Source: Phycisphaerae bacterium (GTDB lineage Bacteria; Planctomycetota; Phycisphaerae; Phycisphaerales; SM1A02). Taken from it: a stretch of 64,000 bases of DNA. The stretch spans positions 1 to 64,000 of the forward strand of contig PBAX01000005.1 in assembly GCA_002716385.1 (NCBI GenBank), read 5' to 3'. The notes beneath the pieces are model-generated. The model searched no databases. It saw nothing but the letters and a program-made list of their open reading frames with translations, and had not been told where the DNA came from. The stretch's first letter is position 1, and each line of letters begins with the position of its first letter. Positions 62,256 through 64,000 of this stretch are shown piece after piece. A program made the position numbers and the translations under genes.

Positions 62256-64000
62256 CTACTCTTCGATTTCGGTGTACTTGGCCATCAGGCGATAGTTCTT
62301 CTTGAAGTAACCACCTGCAGTCTGACGTGGACGATTCAGGATGACTCCAAGCATGTCCGCCTGGGTATCGCTGAATTGACCAACCAGACGCGCGATCAAG
62401 CCTCGCTGCTCATGACCGGCCTGAACGACCAGACAGACCGAATCGACCCTGTTAGCGAGAATCATCGCATCCCCGGCAGCAACGGCTGGGGCCGTATCTA
62501 TGAGAATGCAGTCGTAACGACTTCTCAGTTCCGCCATCACGGCCGAGAACGACGAATCGTTGAATCGCTCGTACACCCTGCTGGCCGGGGTACCAGGCCC
62601 GATCACATCGACTCCATTGCTGGAGGTGATCGCCTGATCGAATTCGGAACTTCCCCCAAGAAGATCACCGAATCCAAGTTTGTTGTCGCTCTCTATCTCG
62701 AAGACTTCACTGACATGCGGCTTTCGGAAATTGGCGTCTACAACGACGACTTTCAGTCCTCCGGCGGCTGCCGATAACGCCAGATTCGAAATGATAGTCG
62801 TGGTGCCTGATCCAGGCATGCCGCTGGCCAGCATCAATGAACCGTGCCCTTGACGACTCATGGATCTTCGGATTGCATTCCATGCCTGACGACAGCTTTC
62901 CGCCAGCACGCTGTCCGGATGATGAAGCTGGATCAATTCGGCCATGTCCGGCATCGTTGGATCCTCGTCCGTATCCGGAATGACGCCCAGAAGCCGGGTA
63001 CCTGGAACAACCAGTAGATCGCTCGGGGTATGAATACGTTGATCGGTGATTGCTCTCAGGAATATGTAGGCGAGATAGAAACCCATGCAGAGAACCACAC
63101 ATAGGGGAATGACGATCTCGGGCTTGGGGAAGGACACGAATCGGGGCATCTCAGCGGGGCTGACCTGACGGACTCTGGATGCATCAGCACGAAGCTTCAT
63201 GAGATTCACGCTGTTCATAAGCTGGAGATGCTCATCCCTCTGTCGCTCCAGCAGATCCCGCTGAGAAACATAGGATTCGAACAAGGAGGCATCCGATGCC
63301 AGAGAGCGCATTCTGGCATCCTTTTCCTCCAGATCGGTTTCGATTCGCTCCACCAGACTCTTGAGTCGACCGATCTCGCTGGACCAAGTCCTCAGTCTCG
63401 CATTCAGATTCCGCTTCAGCAATTCATCCGTCTTGGCTTCGATCTGCTGCTGTGTACCGCGAATGCTGGCTTCGATCTGACGTATCTGATTCGACGTGGC
63501 ATGGAATCGTTCACGAAGGGAACGCTCCTCTGCCCGATAGGTCTCAAGTAGACGTATCTGGCTCTGCACGGATGGATCGTTCTCAGCCTCGACTACATCC
63601 TCCGAAGTCGGTTCGACGGTGCCTTCAAGCTTGGCGGCCGTCTGCATGTACTGCGACTCCGCGCTGGTCAGATCATTTCGGGCAACCGTCAAGGACTGGG
63701 TCAAGTTGTCAACTTCCGTTGCCGTCTGGGAGAACCGAGGGTCATCGAGGGTCGTTATCCCCTTCGACACGATGAATCCTTGAATTTCATCACGAAGATC
63801 CTGAAGCGCATGGCGAGTACGACGCAACTGGTCCTCGAAGAGGGACTCGTTGTCGCTGAACTGCCTTTCATCCAGTCGCTTCAGCTTCGACCCATAGGTA
63901 CGAGCAATCGAATCGAGTACCTTCGGAACATCCGCCGCGGTCGGCGCAGACCACTTCAAGCTGAAGAGGTTCGTATCCTTGTAGATCGGTGTGCGTAGAC
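62256..64000 (-). CDS. Polysaccharide co-polymerase/BY-kinase (Wzc-like), 5' end outside window
   Basis: The frame is open from the right edge to 62256 (over 580 codons) with no start codon needed inside; it begins upstream of 64000. The N-terminal part is a long coiled-coil (SQIRLLETYRAEERSLRERF and EIGRLKSLVERIETDLEEKD), then a membrane helix (IVIPLCVVLCMGFYLAYIFL), then a P-loop kinase domain: Walker A in ASGMPGSGTTTII, Walker A' in VVVVDANFRKPHVSE and Walker B in YDCILIDTAPAVAAGDAMI. The C-terminus is a Tyr cluster (YFKKNYRLMAKYTEIEE), typical of self-phosphorylating BY-kinases. It controls chain length and export of exopolysaccharide with the phosphatase at 59465. Confidence 0.92.
   Translation of the reverse strand, partial: LRTPIYKDTNLFSLKWSAPTAADVPKVLDSIARTYGSKLKRLDERQFSDNESLFEDQLRRTRHALQDLRDEIQGFIVSKGITTLDDPRFSQTATEVDNLTQSLTVARNDLTSAESQYMQTAAKLEGTVEPTSEDVVEAENDPSVQSQIRLLETYRAEERSLRERFHATSNQIRQIEASIRGTQQQIEAKTDELLKRNLNARLRTWSSEIGRLKSLVERIETDLEEKDARMRSLASDASLFESYVSQRDLLERQRDEHLQLMNSVNLMKLRADASRVRQVSPAEMPRFVSFPKPEIVIPLCVVLCMGFYLAYIFLRAITDQRIHTPSDLLVVPGTRLLGVIPDTDEDPTMPDMAELIQLHHPDSVLAESCRQAWNAIRRSMSRQGHGSLMLASGMPGSGTTTIISNLALSAAAGGLKVVVVDANFRKPHVSEVFEIESDNKLGFGDLLGGSSEFDQAITSSNGVDVIGPGTPASRVYERFNDSSFSAVMAELRSRYDCILIDTAPAVAAGDAMILANRVDSVCLVVQAGHEQRGLIARLVGQFSDTQADMLGVILNRPRQTAGGYFKKNYRLMAKYTEIEE

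Overview
The window looks like chromosomal DNA of a planctomycete, most likely of the Phycisphaerae. This is an inference. It rests on a very short Hc1-type (histone H1-like) gene, a secreted peptidase ending in the dockerin-like DxDxNGxVDxxD repeats common in Phycisphaerae, a complete set of LPS/heptose genes, a ribosomal operon without rpmD, and many small secreted proteins of no recognisable family. Base composition is moderately GC-rich and even. I see no insertion sequence, prophage, integron, CRISPR array, rRNA or tRNA gene, so this is core genome rather than an accessory island.

Layout. (1) 1-10563, minus strand: the S10-spc ribosomal protein operon, rpsJ to rplO and then secY, which runs off the left edge. 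It has a good promoter and two leader hairpins in front of rpsJ; rpmD (L30) is absent and S14 lacks its zinc ligands. (2) 10684-19301: a secreted orphan, then a minus-strand run of lysS, transglutaminase, nnrD, YhaM-like HD protein, glycosyltransferase and an orphan. lysS is interrupted by an in-frame TAG exactly at the motif 2 glutamate. (3) 19346-24467, mostly plus: SDR, gmhB-like phosphatase, heptosyltransferase, O-antigen ligase-like protein and plsY, with a Kdo/heptose-kinase-like gene on the other strand. This is an envelope and LPS block. (4) 24441-39794: mixed housekeeping genes (UbiA-like, purB, Hc1-like protein, FabZ-like, manA, proS, second ubiA, M14 carboxypeptidase, pepC, dnaK, dus). 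(5) 39858-54604, minus: a type IV pilus/type II secretion locus running from major pilin through pseudopilin, PilM-N-O-P-like, secretin, TPR lipoprotein, histidine kinase, response regulator, HD-GYP, STAS, PilB and PilC. From PilM to PilC most neighbours overlap by 4 bp. (6) 54891-58568, plus: DUF1015-serA-serC (serine synthesis). (7) 58572-64000, minus: an exopolysaccharide operon (BY-kinase/Wzc-like, running off the right edge, then epimerase, WecA-like transferase, low-molecular-weight tyrosine phosphatase and fructosamine-kinase-like protein).

The most striking items are the TAG inside lysS and the signalling cassette (HK, RR, HD-GYP, STAS) inserted between the secretin/TPR genes and pilB with translational coupling. 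The second suggests a dedicated cyclic-di-GMP and partner-switch control unit built into the pilus operon. No stretch longer than about 300 bases lacks a gene.
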